DNA of 13,874 bases from Clostridiales bacterium UBA1316 (GTDB lineage Bacteria; Bacillota; Clostridia; Oscillospirales; Oscillospiraceae), in assembly GCA_002307055.1 (NCBI GenBank), contig DBTM01000008.1, positions 1-13,874 of the forward strand. Reading direction: 5' to 3'. The notes below the pieces were generated by a model. That model made no database searches. It worked only from the letters and a program-made list of their open reading frames with translations, and had not been told where the DNA came from. Below are positions 1 through 6,635 of the stretch, one piece after another. Every line of letters starts with the position of its first letter. Position 1 is the first letter of the stretch. The translations under genes and the position numbers were made by a program.

Positions 1-409
1 CGATTTTGTTGATGACGGGTAAAATTTCAAGATTGTGATCGAGCGCCAGATAGGTATTGGCAAGCGTCTGCGCTTCGATACCCTGTGCCGCGTCGACGAC
101 TAAAATCGCGCCCTCACAGGCAGCCAGGGAACGCGAGACCTCATAATTAAAATCGACATGGCCCGGCGTATCAATCAGATTGAGCGTATATGTTTCACCG
201 TCGAGCGCTTTATAGGACAGCCCGACGGCGCGCGCCTTGATGGTGATGCCGCGCTCACGCTCGAGTTCCATATTATCTAACAGCTGATTTTCCATATCGC
301 GCGCGTCGACCGCCCCGCACTTTTCCAAAAGTCGGTCGGCAAGCGTTGACTTGCCGTGGTCGATATGGGCTATAATAGAAAAGTTGCGAATCTTGTCCTG
401 CTGAATCAT
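1..409 (-). CDS. lepA: Elongation factor 4 (LepA), N-terminal part, cut by the window edge
   Basis: Translation GTPase that binds the ribosome and promotes back-translocation or repair of stalled complexes; cytoplasmic. Only the first 136 codons are in the window; the rest lies beyond base 1. Reading from 409 on the minus strand, the protein opens MIQQDKIRNFSIIAHIDHGK, so the P-loop (AHIDHGKST) is at about residues 14-22. Switch I/G2 follows (ERERGITIK, about 49-57), then G3 (DTPGHVDF, about 79-86), and the segment ends in VINKI, just entering the NKxD motif. The combination NFSIIAHIDHGKSTLADRLLE and DTPGHVDFNYEVSRSLAACEG separates LepA from TypA and EF-G. The ATG at 409 has a GAGGTG ribosome site 8-9 bases upstream. 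No convincing own promoter is visible in the 70-base gap to the Xre gene, so the two may be co-transcribed. Confidence 0.96.
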   Translation of the reverse strand, partial: MIQQDKIRNFSIIAHIDHGKSTLADRLLEKCGAVDARDMENQLLDNMELERERGITIKARAVGLSYKALDGETYTLNLIDTPGHVDFNYEVSRSLAACEGAILVVDAAQGIEAQTLANTYLALDHNLEILPVINKI

Positions 410-479
410 CCAAACACCTCAAGAAGTAAATTATGGGTATGCCCGTCAAAGGGAAATAGGCGGCAACGTGCGGCGGCTA

Positions 480-1073
480 TTAAAAAGTCATGCTGGCAAC
501 CGCTTCATTGATGCTTTGGCACAGCGCGTCATAAGCGGTGAATTGATCCGGATACTTGCTTCTTAAGGCGGTTTCGCTCAGGGTTTCTTCTATCACGGCA
601 GTTCCCTTTACCCTGCGCACATTGGTCATAAAGATGGATTCGGCTGTTTTAAGAGCCGCGTCTAAGAGCGGCTCATACGGCGTTATCGGCGAGCAGATTG
701 CCGTTAACACAGTATAGACGCTGAAGCTGATATATCTAGCCGCGCTGCTGCTCAGCGGCTCATCGCCAATTTCAGACAGCAGTGAGATAATGAGTGCCGC
801 GCTGTCGGCATTGCGCCGCTGGGCATCATCTGAGCAATGCAGGGCCACTTTGCCGTCAAATGACTTTTCATCTGTTCGTCCGAGTATATAATCCGTCGAA
901 ACGCCATAGTATTTGCACGCTTTGACAATAAATTCCATCCTCGGCTCGCGGACGCCGTTCTCATAATGCGACAGGAGCGCCTGCGAAATACCGAGCTCAT
1001 CCGCCGCTTTTTTTTGGCTCAGATTGTTCTCGCGCCTGAGATTATTGAGTATAGACGCAAAATCAGTCTTCAT
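480..1073 (-). CDS. Xre/HTH_3 family transcriptional regulator
   Basis: Probable DNA-binding repressor of 197 residues. Residues about 5-62 form a lambda-repressor-like helix-turn-helix: LRRENNLSQKKAADELGISQ, then ALLSHYENGVREPR with the typical S-x-YE-G-R-P pattern, and a helix ending in STDYILGRTD. The remaining 130 residues are mostly helical, show no membrane segment and match no domain I recognise; they may bind a ligand or mediate dimerisation. I chose the ATG at 1073 because AAGGTGG lies 8 bases upstream. A GTG at 1085 is in frame but sits inside that ribosome site and would add four residues. The promoter upstream carries a perfect palindrome between -35 and -10, which fits autorepression. 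The gene lies just upstream of lepA on the same strand, and the divergent neighbour pduL could be a second target. Targets and signal are unknown. Confidence 0.9.
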   Translation of the reverse strand: MKTDFASILNNLRRENNLSQKKAADELGISQALLSHYENGVREPRMEFIVKACKYYGVSTDYILGRTDEKSFDGKVALHCSDDAQRRNADSAALIISLLSEIGDEPLSSSAARYISFSVYTVLTAICSPITPYEPLLDAALKTAESIFMTNVRRVKGTAVIEETLSETALRSKYPDQFTAYDALCQSINEAVASMTF

Positions 1074-1122
1074 GTTATTGGCCACCTTATATGATCGTAT
1101 CAGTCATTATTACAGTTAGTAT

Positions 1123-1150
1123 AGTATATCCTCAACAATATTGTTTGTAA
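1123..1150 (-). promoter_or_regulatory. Candidate promoter of the Xre gene with a palindromic operator
   Basis: On the minus strand TTACAA (1150-1145) and TATACT (1128-1123) are 16 bases apart. The spacer and the last base of the -35 box hold the perfect 12-bp palindrome AACAATATTGTT (1134-1145). Repressors of the Xre family commonly bind such inverted repeats in their own promoters. The binding itself is inferred. Confidence 0.5.
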
Positions 1151-1181
1151 ATAAATAAATATGATTAATCAGAATGCTTGC

Positions 1182-1210
1182 TTGCACTTTTTAGCGCGCG
1201 GTGGTAGAGT
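1182..1210 (+). promoter_or_regulatory. Candidate pduL promoter
   Basis: TTGCAC (1182-1187), a 17-base spacer and TAGAGT (1205-1210). A second, -10-only candidate is the overlapping pair of TATAAT boxes at 1229-1239, whose start site would fall just before the GAGG ribosome site. Either start site lies downstream of the alternative ATG at 1211, which supports the 1259 start for pduL. Confidence 0.4.
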
Positions 1211-1258
1211 ATGTCTTTGGAAGCGTTATATAATATAATCGAACCGAGGTTAAATAAT

Positions 1259-1831
1259 ATGCCAGATAAAATTGTCACCATTGAAGGTTCCGGGAAGCAT
1301 TGCCACGTGACGCGCGAAACGCTGGACAGCTTATTCGGAAAAGGTTTTGAGCTTGTCGTCAAAAAATACCTGTCTCAGCCCGGCCAGTTCGCGTCCGAAC
1401 AGAAGGTCACAGTCGTCGGTCCGAAAGGCCAGACAACCGTTTCTATTATCGGCCCATGCCGCAAGGCGGATCAGGTGGAGTTTTCGTATACGGATGCCCG
1501 GGCACTCGGGTTTGACAGTCCTGTCCGCGAGAGCGGCGACCTGAAGGGCTCACCCGGCTGTAAGCTGATTGGGCCAAAAGGCGAGGTTAACATCAGCGAG
1601 GGCGTCATTATCGCCAAGCGCCATTTGCATCTGACGCCTGAAGACGCCAAAAAATTCAGCTTGAAAGATAAGCAGCTGATAAAAGTCAGGGTGGGCGGAG
1701 AGCGAGCGCTGATATTCGACGAGGTTGTGGCGCGGGTGAGTCCTGATTACGCAACATTTATGCATATCGATTATGACGAAGTCAATGCCGCCGCAATGTT
1801 CGGAGAGACAAAGGGCGAAATTATTGCCTAA
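1259..1831 (+). CDS. pduL: Phosphate acyltransferase, PduL type (phosphotransacetylase/propanoyltransferase)
   Basis: Exchanges CoA and phosphate on acetyl or propionyl groups (acyl-CoA + Pi = acyl-phosphate + CoA), feeding acetate kinase and ATP formation. It is the metal-dependent PduL fold, unrelated to Pta. The 190 residues form the two tandem barrels of the family. Metal ligands are visible as H14 and H16 (GKHCHV), H122 and H124 (AKRHLHLT) and H169 (FMHID). Their spacing of 108 and 47 residues closely matches characterised PduL. GPCRKADQVEF (65-75) and VRESGDLKGSPG (89-100) are also family blocks. The start at 1259 has GAGG nine bases upstream and gives the usual length; an in-frame ATG at 1211 would add 16 residues and span the -10 boxes. 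No microcompartment shell genes are nearby, and there is no clear encapsulation peptide, so a free cytosolic energy-metabolism role is inferred. Cys15 between the first two ligands is unusual; Val is common there. Confidence 0.93.
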   Translation: MPDKIVTIEGSGKHCHVTRETLDSLFGKGFELVVKKYLSQPGQFASEQKVTVVGPKGQTTVSIIGPCRKADQVEFSYTDARALGFDSPVRESGDLKGSPGCKLIGPKGEVNISEGVIIAKRHLHLTPEDAKKFSLKDKQLIKVRVGGERALIFDEVVARVSPDYATFMHIDYDEVNAAAMFGETKGEIIA

Positions 1832-1848
1832 TGGCTTACAGGCAACTT

Positions 1849-1879
1849 AAAAGGCTGCCGCATATGCGGCAGCCTTTTT
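1849..1879. terminator. Bidirectional intrinsic terminator between pduL and secG
   Basis: Near-perfect dyad: AAAAGGCTGCCGCAT followed directly by its complement, running into TTTTT on the plus strand and TTTT on the minus strand. It lies 17 bases after the pduL stop and 22 bases after the secG stop, so it can end both convergent transcripts. Confidence 0.93.
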
Positions 1880-1901
1880 AACAGACGAAGATAAACAGTA
1901 C

Positions 1902-2153
1902 TTATTGTCCGATGATGTTGAGAAGGAGTGTCAGAACAGCAAATACGATAGCAACCCACTTCGTCGCTCTTGCGAGCTTTGAGTCGAGCGTTTTTGACTT
2001 GTTTTTGGACAGGTACGTATCAGAGCCGCCGCCGATAGCACCGGAAAGACCGGCTGTTTTGCCGGACTGAAGCAGAACAACACTGATAAGAATGAGACAT
2101 GATATAAGCTGAATAATAGTGATGACAAGAGTCAAGAGGATCATTCCTTTCAA
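1902..2153 (-). CDS. secG: Preprotein translocase subunit SecG
   Basis: Small accessory subunit of the SecYEG channel in the cytoplasmic membrane; it assists SecA-driven export. The protein has 83 residues (80 from the internal ATG). A first membrane helix at about residues 5-28 ends in the signature VVLLQSGKTAGLSGAIGGG. A polar loop (SDTYLSKNKSKTLDSKLAR) and a second helix (WVAIVFAVLTLLLNIIG) follow. Length and topology are typical of Gram-positive SecG. The start is uncertain: TTG at 2153 has no ribosome site, while ATG at 2144 is preceded directly by GAAAGGA, which is closer than usual. Its own promoter lies at 2196-2224, and it ends at the terminator shared with pduL. Confidence 0.93.
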   Translation of the reverse strand: MKGMILLTLVITIIQLISCLILISVVLLQSGKTAGLSGAIGGGSDTYLSKNKSKTLDSKLARATKWVAIVFAVLTLLLNIIGQ

Positions 2154-2195
2154 AACATAAAAACGCGTCTATACGCAGTTATTGCCGTATTGGTT

Positions 2196-2224
2196 ATGCT
2201 AACACATATTCTCGCTTTTGACAA
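2196..2224 (-). promoter_or_regulatory. Candidate secG promoter
   Basis: On the minus strand TTGTCA (2224-2219), a 17-base spacer and TAGCAT (2201-2196). It implies a leader of roughly 40 bases before secG. Confidence 0.55.
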
Positions 2225-2225
2225 G

Positions 2226-2344
2226 AGTTTTTTGTTGTATAGCCTATCATATATAGCTTTTTATAGCTTAATTTAAGCTTTTTATGCTATTGTATAAGCA
2301 TTATTTTCTATATTTTCGAACGTGGGCCGCAGCATCGCGGCGGA
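2226..2344. repeat. AT-rich divergent spacer with a 10-bp direct repeat
   Basis: Between the secG promoter and tatD the sequence is strongly AT-rich. AGCTTTTTAT occurs at 2255-2264 and again at 2276-2285, 21 bp apart (two helical turns). TATAGC occurs at 2238, 2252 and 2262. A weak tatD -10 (TATAAG, 2293-2298) has no good -35. It may be a regulator site or simply an AT-rich promoter region; I see no coding sequence in it. Confidence 0.4.
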
Positions 2345-2356
2345 ATGGGAGATATT

Positions 2357-3127
2357 ATGCTGTTTGACACTCATGCCCATTACGACGATGAGCAATTCGA
2401 GCCTGACAGAGACGCGCTTCTTTCCGCGCTGCCGGATAATGGAATATCGCTGGTTGTCAATGCCGCGAGTAATCTGCAGTCGTCTGTTACAGGACTTAAA
2501 ATTGCTGAAGCATACCCGTTTGTCTATGCGGCTGTCGGTGTGCATCCCCATGACGCGAAAACGATGGATGACGGTACTGTTTCACAGCTGGAGAAGCTGC
2601 TCCGTCACCCCAAGGCTGTCGCCGTCGGTGAGATCGGGCTCGATTACCACTACGACCTGTCGCCCAGGGACATCCAGCAGAAAAGATTCCGCGAGCAGCT
2701 GGACCTCGCTGCAAGCGTTCGCCTGCCCGTTATTATTCACGAACGGGAAGCGCCCCAGGATGTGCTGAATATCCTCAGCGAATTCCCGTATGTCAGGGGT
2801 GTTTTCCACTGCTTTTCCGGCAGCTGGGAAACAGCAAAAATTCTGCTTGACAGAGGCTGGTACCTGTCCTTCACCGGTGTGATCACCTTTAAGAATGCGC
2901 GCCGGTCGCACGAGGTTATCCAAAAGATGCCGAGAGACCGGATTCTGATTGAAACGGATTGCCCGTATCTCGCGCCGGTGCCGATGAGAGGGCGGCGAAA
3001 CAGCTCGCTTTATCTCCGGTACACTGCCGAAAAGCTTGCGGAAATCCTGGAAGTGACCTTTGACGAAGCCGCCGCATTGACCATGAATAACGGAAAGCGT
3101 TTTTTCGGTATCACAAAAAATTCATAG
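2357..3127 (+). CDS. tatD: TatD family metal-dependent hydrolase (DNase)
   Basis: Member of the TatD amidohydrolase-type TIM barrels, which act as 3'-5' exonucleases or D-aminoacyl-processing enzymes in the cytoplasm; the physiological role in Clostridia is open. The 256 residues carry the full metal site: H6 and H8 (DTHAH), E92 (GEIGLDYHYD), H128 (IIHERE), H151 (FHCFSG) and D201 (ETDCPYLAP). GVHPH at 61-65 is also a family block. ATG 2357 gives the standard MLFDTHAHYDD opening with GGGAG five bases upstream; ATG 2345, in frame, would add four residues. The loop after the last Asp normally reads PVPHRGKRNEP. Here it is PVPMRGRRNSS, so the usual His is Met210, a deviation near the active site. 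No terminator follows, so transcription may run on into the ABC operon. Confidence 0.94.
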   Translation: MLFDTHAHYDDEQFEPDRDALLSALPDNGISLVVNAASNLQSSVTGLKIAEAYPFVYAAVGVHPHDAKTMDDGTVSQLEKLLRHPKAVAVGEIGLDYHYDLSPRDIQQKRFREQLDLAASVRLPVIIHEREAPQDVLNILSEFPYVRGVFHCFSGSWETAKILLDRGWYLSFTGVITFKNARRSHEVIQKMPRDRILIETDCPYLAPVPMRGRRNSSLYLRYTAEKLAEILEVTFDEAAALTMNNGKRFFGITKNS

Positions 3128-3139
3128 AGTGTTAACACT
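3128..3139. promoter_or_regulatory. 12-bp perfect palindrome abutting the ABC operon promoter
   Basis: AGTGTTAACACT is a perfect palindrome beginning right at the tatD stop and touching the -35 box at 3140. The position suits an operator. I cannot assign it to a known regulator family. Confidence 0.35.
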
Positions 3140-3168
3140 TTGTTTCATATTTTGGTCCAGTATTTATA
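3140..3168 (+). promoter_or_regulatory. Candidate promoter of the ABC exporter operon
   Basis: TTGTTT (3140-3145), a 17-base spacer and TTTATA (3163-3168), about 65 bases before the TTG start of the first operon gene. Confidence 0.5.
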
Positions 3169-3233
3169 AATCGAATATACATGCTTCGATACTATTTCGG
3201 GGCTTGTTATAAAACGAAAAGGGGGAAACGCCG

Positions 3234-4235
3234 TTGATCGAAGTGCGTGATCTTGTGAAGCGGTACGGAAACCATATCGCCGTGGATCATCTGAGTTTTA
3301 ATGTTGAAAAGGGGCAGATTTACGGATTTCTCGGGCCAAACGGCGCGGGAAAAACAACGACCATGAATATCATGACAGGCTATATCGGCCCGACCGAGGG
3401 TGAAGTTATCATCAATGGCCATAATATCCTTGAAGAACCCGAAGAAGCCAAGCGCTGCATCGGGTACTTGCCCGAACAGCCGCCGCTCTATATGGATATG
3501 ACGCCGTTGGAATACCTTGATTTTGCAGCTGAACTCAAGGGCCTCACCGGAGAAGATGCGTCGGCTTCGGTTGAAAAAGTCATAACGCTGACAAAAATAG
3601 ACGATGTCAAGAACCGCCTGATCAAAAACCTGTCGAAAGGGTATAAACAGCGCGTCGGGCTCGCCCAGGCGATTTTGGGAATGCCGGAGATCCTGATTCT
3701 CGACGAACCTACGGTCGGCCTCGACCCAAAACAGATCCACGAAATTCGCGAGCTGATCAGAAGCCTGGCGAAGGAGCACACCATCATATTAAGCTCACAT
3801 ATTCTCTCGGAGGTGCAGGAGGTCTGCGACCACGTCCTCATCATCCACCACGGGAAGCTGATCGCATCAGGCACGCCGGAAGAACTGGAAAAGCAGATGC
3901 AGAGCGTCTCGACAGAGCTCCTTGTAAAAGCAAACGATCTTGATAAGATCAGTGCCGTTTTTAAAAATATCAAGGGTGTTTCAAATGCCGTATGTGTAAT
4001 AACCAAATCAGAAAATGAAATTTCTGTCACCGTTGAGCCACAGGAAAACAATGATTTAAGAGAAGCCATATTTTATGCGTGTGCCAAAGCAGACTGCCCG
4101 ATACTTCTGATGCGGCCTACCAGCGTCTCGCTGGAGAATATATTCCTGCTGCTTACAGCGGACCGTGTGCCTGAAGCGGGTGCTTTATCTGATATCGATC
4201 AACAGGTAAAAAAGGAAGCAGGTGGTAAATCATGA
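3234..4235 (+). CDS. ABC transporter ATP-binding protein, GldA-like
   Basis: Nucleotide-binding subunit of an ABC-2 type exporter, at the inner face of the membrane; 333 residues. Motifs in order: Walker A GPNGAGKTT (34-42), Q-loop Q82, signature LSKGYKQR (133-140), Walker B ILILDEPT (153-160) with catalytic E158, D-loop GLDP (162-165) and switch H189. All key residues are intact, so it should hydrolyse ATP. The 110 residues after about 220 form a C-terminal extension of the kind seen in ABC-2 ATPases. The start is TTG, chosen because GGGGG lies 8 bases upstream and the product then opens MIEVRDLVKRYG as in the family. The stop overlaps the permease start by four bases (ATGA), indicating translational coupling. 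Best relatives by pattern are GldA of the GldAFG gliding complex, but the same set is common in non-gliding Clostridia; substrate unknown. Confidence 0.94.
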   Translation: MIEVRDLVKRYGNHIAVDHLSFNVEKGQIYGFLGPNGAGKTTTMNIMTGYIGPTEGEVIINGHNILEEPEEAKRCIGYLPEQPPLYMDMTPLEYLDFAAELKGLTGEDASASVEKVITLTKIDDVKNRLIKNLSKGYKQRVGLAQAILGMPEILILDEPTVGLDPKQIHEIRELIRSLAKEHTIILSSHILSEVQEVCDHVLIIHHGKLIASGTPEELEKQMQSVSTELLVKANDLDKISAVFKNIKGVSNAVCVITKSENEISVTVEPQENNDLREAIFYACAKADCPILLMRPTSVSLENIFLLLTADRVPEAGALSDIDQQVKKEAGGKS

Positions 4236-5119
4236 CAGCTGTTTATAAAAGAGAAGTCCGCTCTTATTTCAATTCAATGATCGGTTATGTCTATACGTGC
4301 ATCGTGCTGCTGATTATCGGCCTGATGTTTATGGCAACAAATCTTATGAGCAGCCAGAGTACCGGCAGTTATCCCTATTTTGCGGCGACTTTATCCAGTT
4401 CTCTGATTGTTTTGATTTTCGCTGTTCCAATTTTAACCATGAAATCAATTGCCGAGGAGCGGCGCTCAAAAACAGACCAGCTGCTGCTGACATACCCGGT
4501 GAAGGTATCGTCCGTTATCCTGGGCAAGTATTTTGCCATGGTGACGGTCTTCGCGGTTCCCCTGCTTATTTCCTGTCTGTGTCCCTTGGTAATTTCGTGG
4601 GAAAGCGCGGGCGGCGGTTCCTTCCTGATTGATTATTCAACGATATTGGCGGTTCTTTGCCTGGGCTGCCTGTTTGTCGCCATCGGCATGTTCATCTCTT
4701 CGCTGACCGAGAGCCAGATCATTGCGGCGGTGGCCTCGATGGGGACGTTCCTGCTGATGTTTTTCTGGTCGGCGCTCACGAATTATGTCCCGGAAACAGC
4801 CTTAGCCTCTCTGATTGGGTTTCTGATCCTTCTTGCCGTCATCCTTATTATCCTTCAAAACCTGACTCGAAGCGGGATATTAACAGCCATCGTCGGTATT
4901 GTCGGCGCTGGCGGCCTTGCCGCTTTGTATTTCCTGGACAACGCCCTGCTGAGCGGCCTAATAAAAAGATTCCTGGGCATTTTCTCTGTGACCGATGCTC
5001 TTGGGAATTTCTCGAGTTATTTCGTGTTTGACTTAAAAGGCCTGCTGCTTTTTCTGTCCCTTTCTGTCCTGTTTGTATTCATGACAATTCAATCGGTGCA
5101 GAAGCGCCGCTGGAGCTGA
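4232..5119 (+). CDS. ABC-2 type permease, GldF-like
   Basis: Membrane subunit partnering the preceding ATPase; 295 residues. Hydrophobic stretches at about 17-36, 54-70, 102-122, 136-156, 162-182, 190-209, 216-235 and 267-287 suggest six to eight membrane helices. After the second helix comes MKSIAEERRSKTDQLLLTYP (70-89), the cytoplasmic block typical of GldF and NosY-like ABC-2 permeases that contacts the ATPase. The ATG overlaps the ATPase stop (ATGA) and has AGGTGG six bases upstream. The gene ends 16 bases before the GldG-like gene. Co-transcription with the ATPase, the GldG-like protein and the DUF4340 protein is clear from spacing. Function in gliding is not implied; the substrate is unknown. 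Confidence 0.92.
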   Translation: MTAVYKREVRSYFNSMIGYVYTCIVLLIIGLMFMATNLMSSQSTGSYPYFAATLSSSLIVLIFAVPILTMKSIAEERRSKTDQLLLTYPVKVSSVILGKYFAMVTVFAVPLLISCLCPLVISWESAGGGSFLIDYSTILAVLCLGCLFVAIGMFISSLTESQIIAAVASMGTFLLMFFWSALTNYVPETALASLIGFLILLAVILIILQNLTRSGILTAIVGIVGAGGLAALYFLDNALLSGLIKRFLGIFSVTDALGNFSSYFVFDLKGLLLFLSLSVLFVFMTIQSVQKRRWS

Positions 5120-5135
5120 GGGGGGATGTATTGAC

Positions 5136-6635
5136 ATGAATGAAAAAAATAACGAAAATGAAACAAAAGAGGACGGCGCGAAGATGGATAAGCGCGTAAC
5201 GGGCATTTTAAAAAAGATCGGCGGGAATCACCCCGGTGGGAAGAGCTCGAAGCGCGGGATGTACACAGCCGCCGTATCCGCGCTTGTCGTCGCTATTGTG
5301 ATTGTATTCAATCTGATTGTTGGCGGTCTGCCGGCGGGAACGCTCGAGTATGACATCACGGGGCATAACGTCTATACAGTGACGGAGCAGTCTGTCAACT
5401 ATCTGAAAACCCTCGACAAGGACGTCAGTATCGTGGTATTGGCGCAGGACAGTGCGATTGACAAGAGAGTCTCGAAATTTATCAATAATTACGCCAGGCT
5501 GTCTTCTCACATTACATTGAAAATCATCGATCCCGTTCTCGACCCGACGGCACTGACGACATATAACGCGAAGGAAAACAACATCGTCGTCAGCTGCGCG
5601 GCGACTAATAAGACCAAAATCCTGGACCTTGCCGGAATTGAAGGGTATCAAGCGGGTCTGATCCTATATGATGCCCAGGCTTACCAAAGCGGTCAGCTTC
5701 AGGCGGTGGCGCTTGACGCCGAAGGACAGCTGACAAGCGCGGTCAGCTATGTCACGAGCACGGAGACGAATAAAATGTATTTGCTGTCAGGCCACGGAGA
5801 AGCGTCCCTGGGTACGAACGCGACATCGCTGATCTCAAAAGCGAATATTGAGACGACGTCCCTGAACCTGCTGACGGACGGCAATGTCCCGAGTGACTGC
5901 GAGCTGATTGTATGCTTTAACCCGACGCAGGATTTGGCTAACGATGAGCTCACGACGCTCGAAGCGTATCTGAAGACCGGTGGCAATGTTTTGCTGATAT
6001 TAGATAATACACAGCTTAAAAACTTTAATGCCCTGCTGACGACGTATGGCCTCCAGATGCAAAACGGCTATATAGGCGATAACGATCGTTTTTATAAAGC
6101 GCTTAACGCGCAGTATGGAATCTACTGCATCTATCCGGTATTGTCGACGTCTGATGATATCACCGCGTCGATTACGACCGACGCGCTTCTGCGCGGGGCG
6201 CGCGGCATGCTGCAGGTGATGCCGGAAAGGCGCGGCTCTGTTGTTACCCCGTTCATGACGACCTCTGAAAACGGTCTCCTTGCCGACAGCCAGAATAATG
6301 GTACCCAGGGCCAATACATTATCGGCGCGACGGCTGTTGAGACATTTACTGACCAAAAGGATACGGAATCCAGGCTGACAGTCATTACCGCCGTTGATCT
6401 GTTAAGCGACGATATCGCGGCAAATGTCGGCCCGACAGATCTTAATATCTTTATGAACGCCGTCGACAAGAATTACACACAGGTGCAGAGCCTGGTCGTT
6501 CCGGAAAAAACTCTGAATGTAACGCCGATTCAAACAACACATCCCGGTTTTTGGAGCGCTATATTTATCGGTGTCATTCCTGTTGGGGTGCTCGCCTGCG
6601 GCTTTATCTACTGGGTCAGGCGGAGGAACCGCTGA
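5136..6635 (+). CDS. GldG-like ABC transporter auxiliary protein
   Basis: Large membrane-anchored partner of the ABC exporter; 499 residues. A charged cytoplasmic N-terminus (1-41) is followed by one membrane helix (about 42-64, VSALVVAIVIVFNLIVGGL). A long extracytoplasmic region comes next, and a second helix lies at about 472-492 before a short basic tail WVRRRNR. After the first helix, DITGHNVYTVTEQSVNYLKT (73-92) matches the opening of the PF09822 type (ABC_transp_aux), where LSEQT-like text is usual. YLLSGHGEASLG (about 215-226) is the glycine/His block of GldG proteins. The ribosome site GAGGGGGG overlaps the permease stop. The last base of its TGA stop is the first base of the next ATG. 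Role unknown; the architecture suggests the outer-face part of an envelope complex. Confidence 0.88.
   Translation: MNEKNNENETKEDGAKMDKRVTGILKKIGGNHPGGKSSKRGMYTAAVSALVVAIVIVFNLIVGGLPAGTLEYDITGHNVYTVTEQSVNYLKTLDKDVSIVVLAQDSAIDKRVSKFINNYARLSSHITLKIIDPVLDPTALTTYNAKENNIVVSCAATNKTKILDLAGIEGYQAGLILYDAQAYQSGQLQAVALDAEGQLTSAVSYVTSTETNKMYLLSGHGEASLGTNATSLISKANIETTSLNLLTDGNVPSDCELIVCFNPTQDLANDELTTLEAYLKTGGNVLLILDNTQLKNFNALLTTYGLQMQNGYIGDNDRFYKALNAQYGIYCIYPVLSTSDDITASITTDALLRGARGMLQVMPERRGSVVTPFMTTSENGLLADSQNNGTQGQYIIGATAVETFTDQKDTESRLTVITAVDLLSDDIAANVGPTDLNIFMNAVDKNYTQVQSLVVPEKTLNVTPIQTTHPGFWSAIFIGVIPVGVLACGFIYWVRRRNR

Noticed and set aside
3207..3779. Minus-strand frame of 190 codons over the ABC ATPase gene
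   Set aside because: It has no ribosome site or recognisable domain, and the opposite strand encodes an intact ATPase with every motif.
6551..6634. 28-codon upstream extension of the DUF4340 frame
   Set aside because: It lies inside the GldG-like gene, lacks a ribosome site and puts a Cys/Arg-rich stretch before a normal membrane anchor. The ATG at 6635 has GGAGG.
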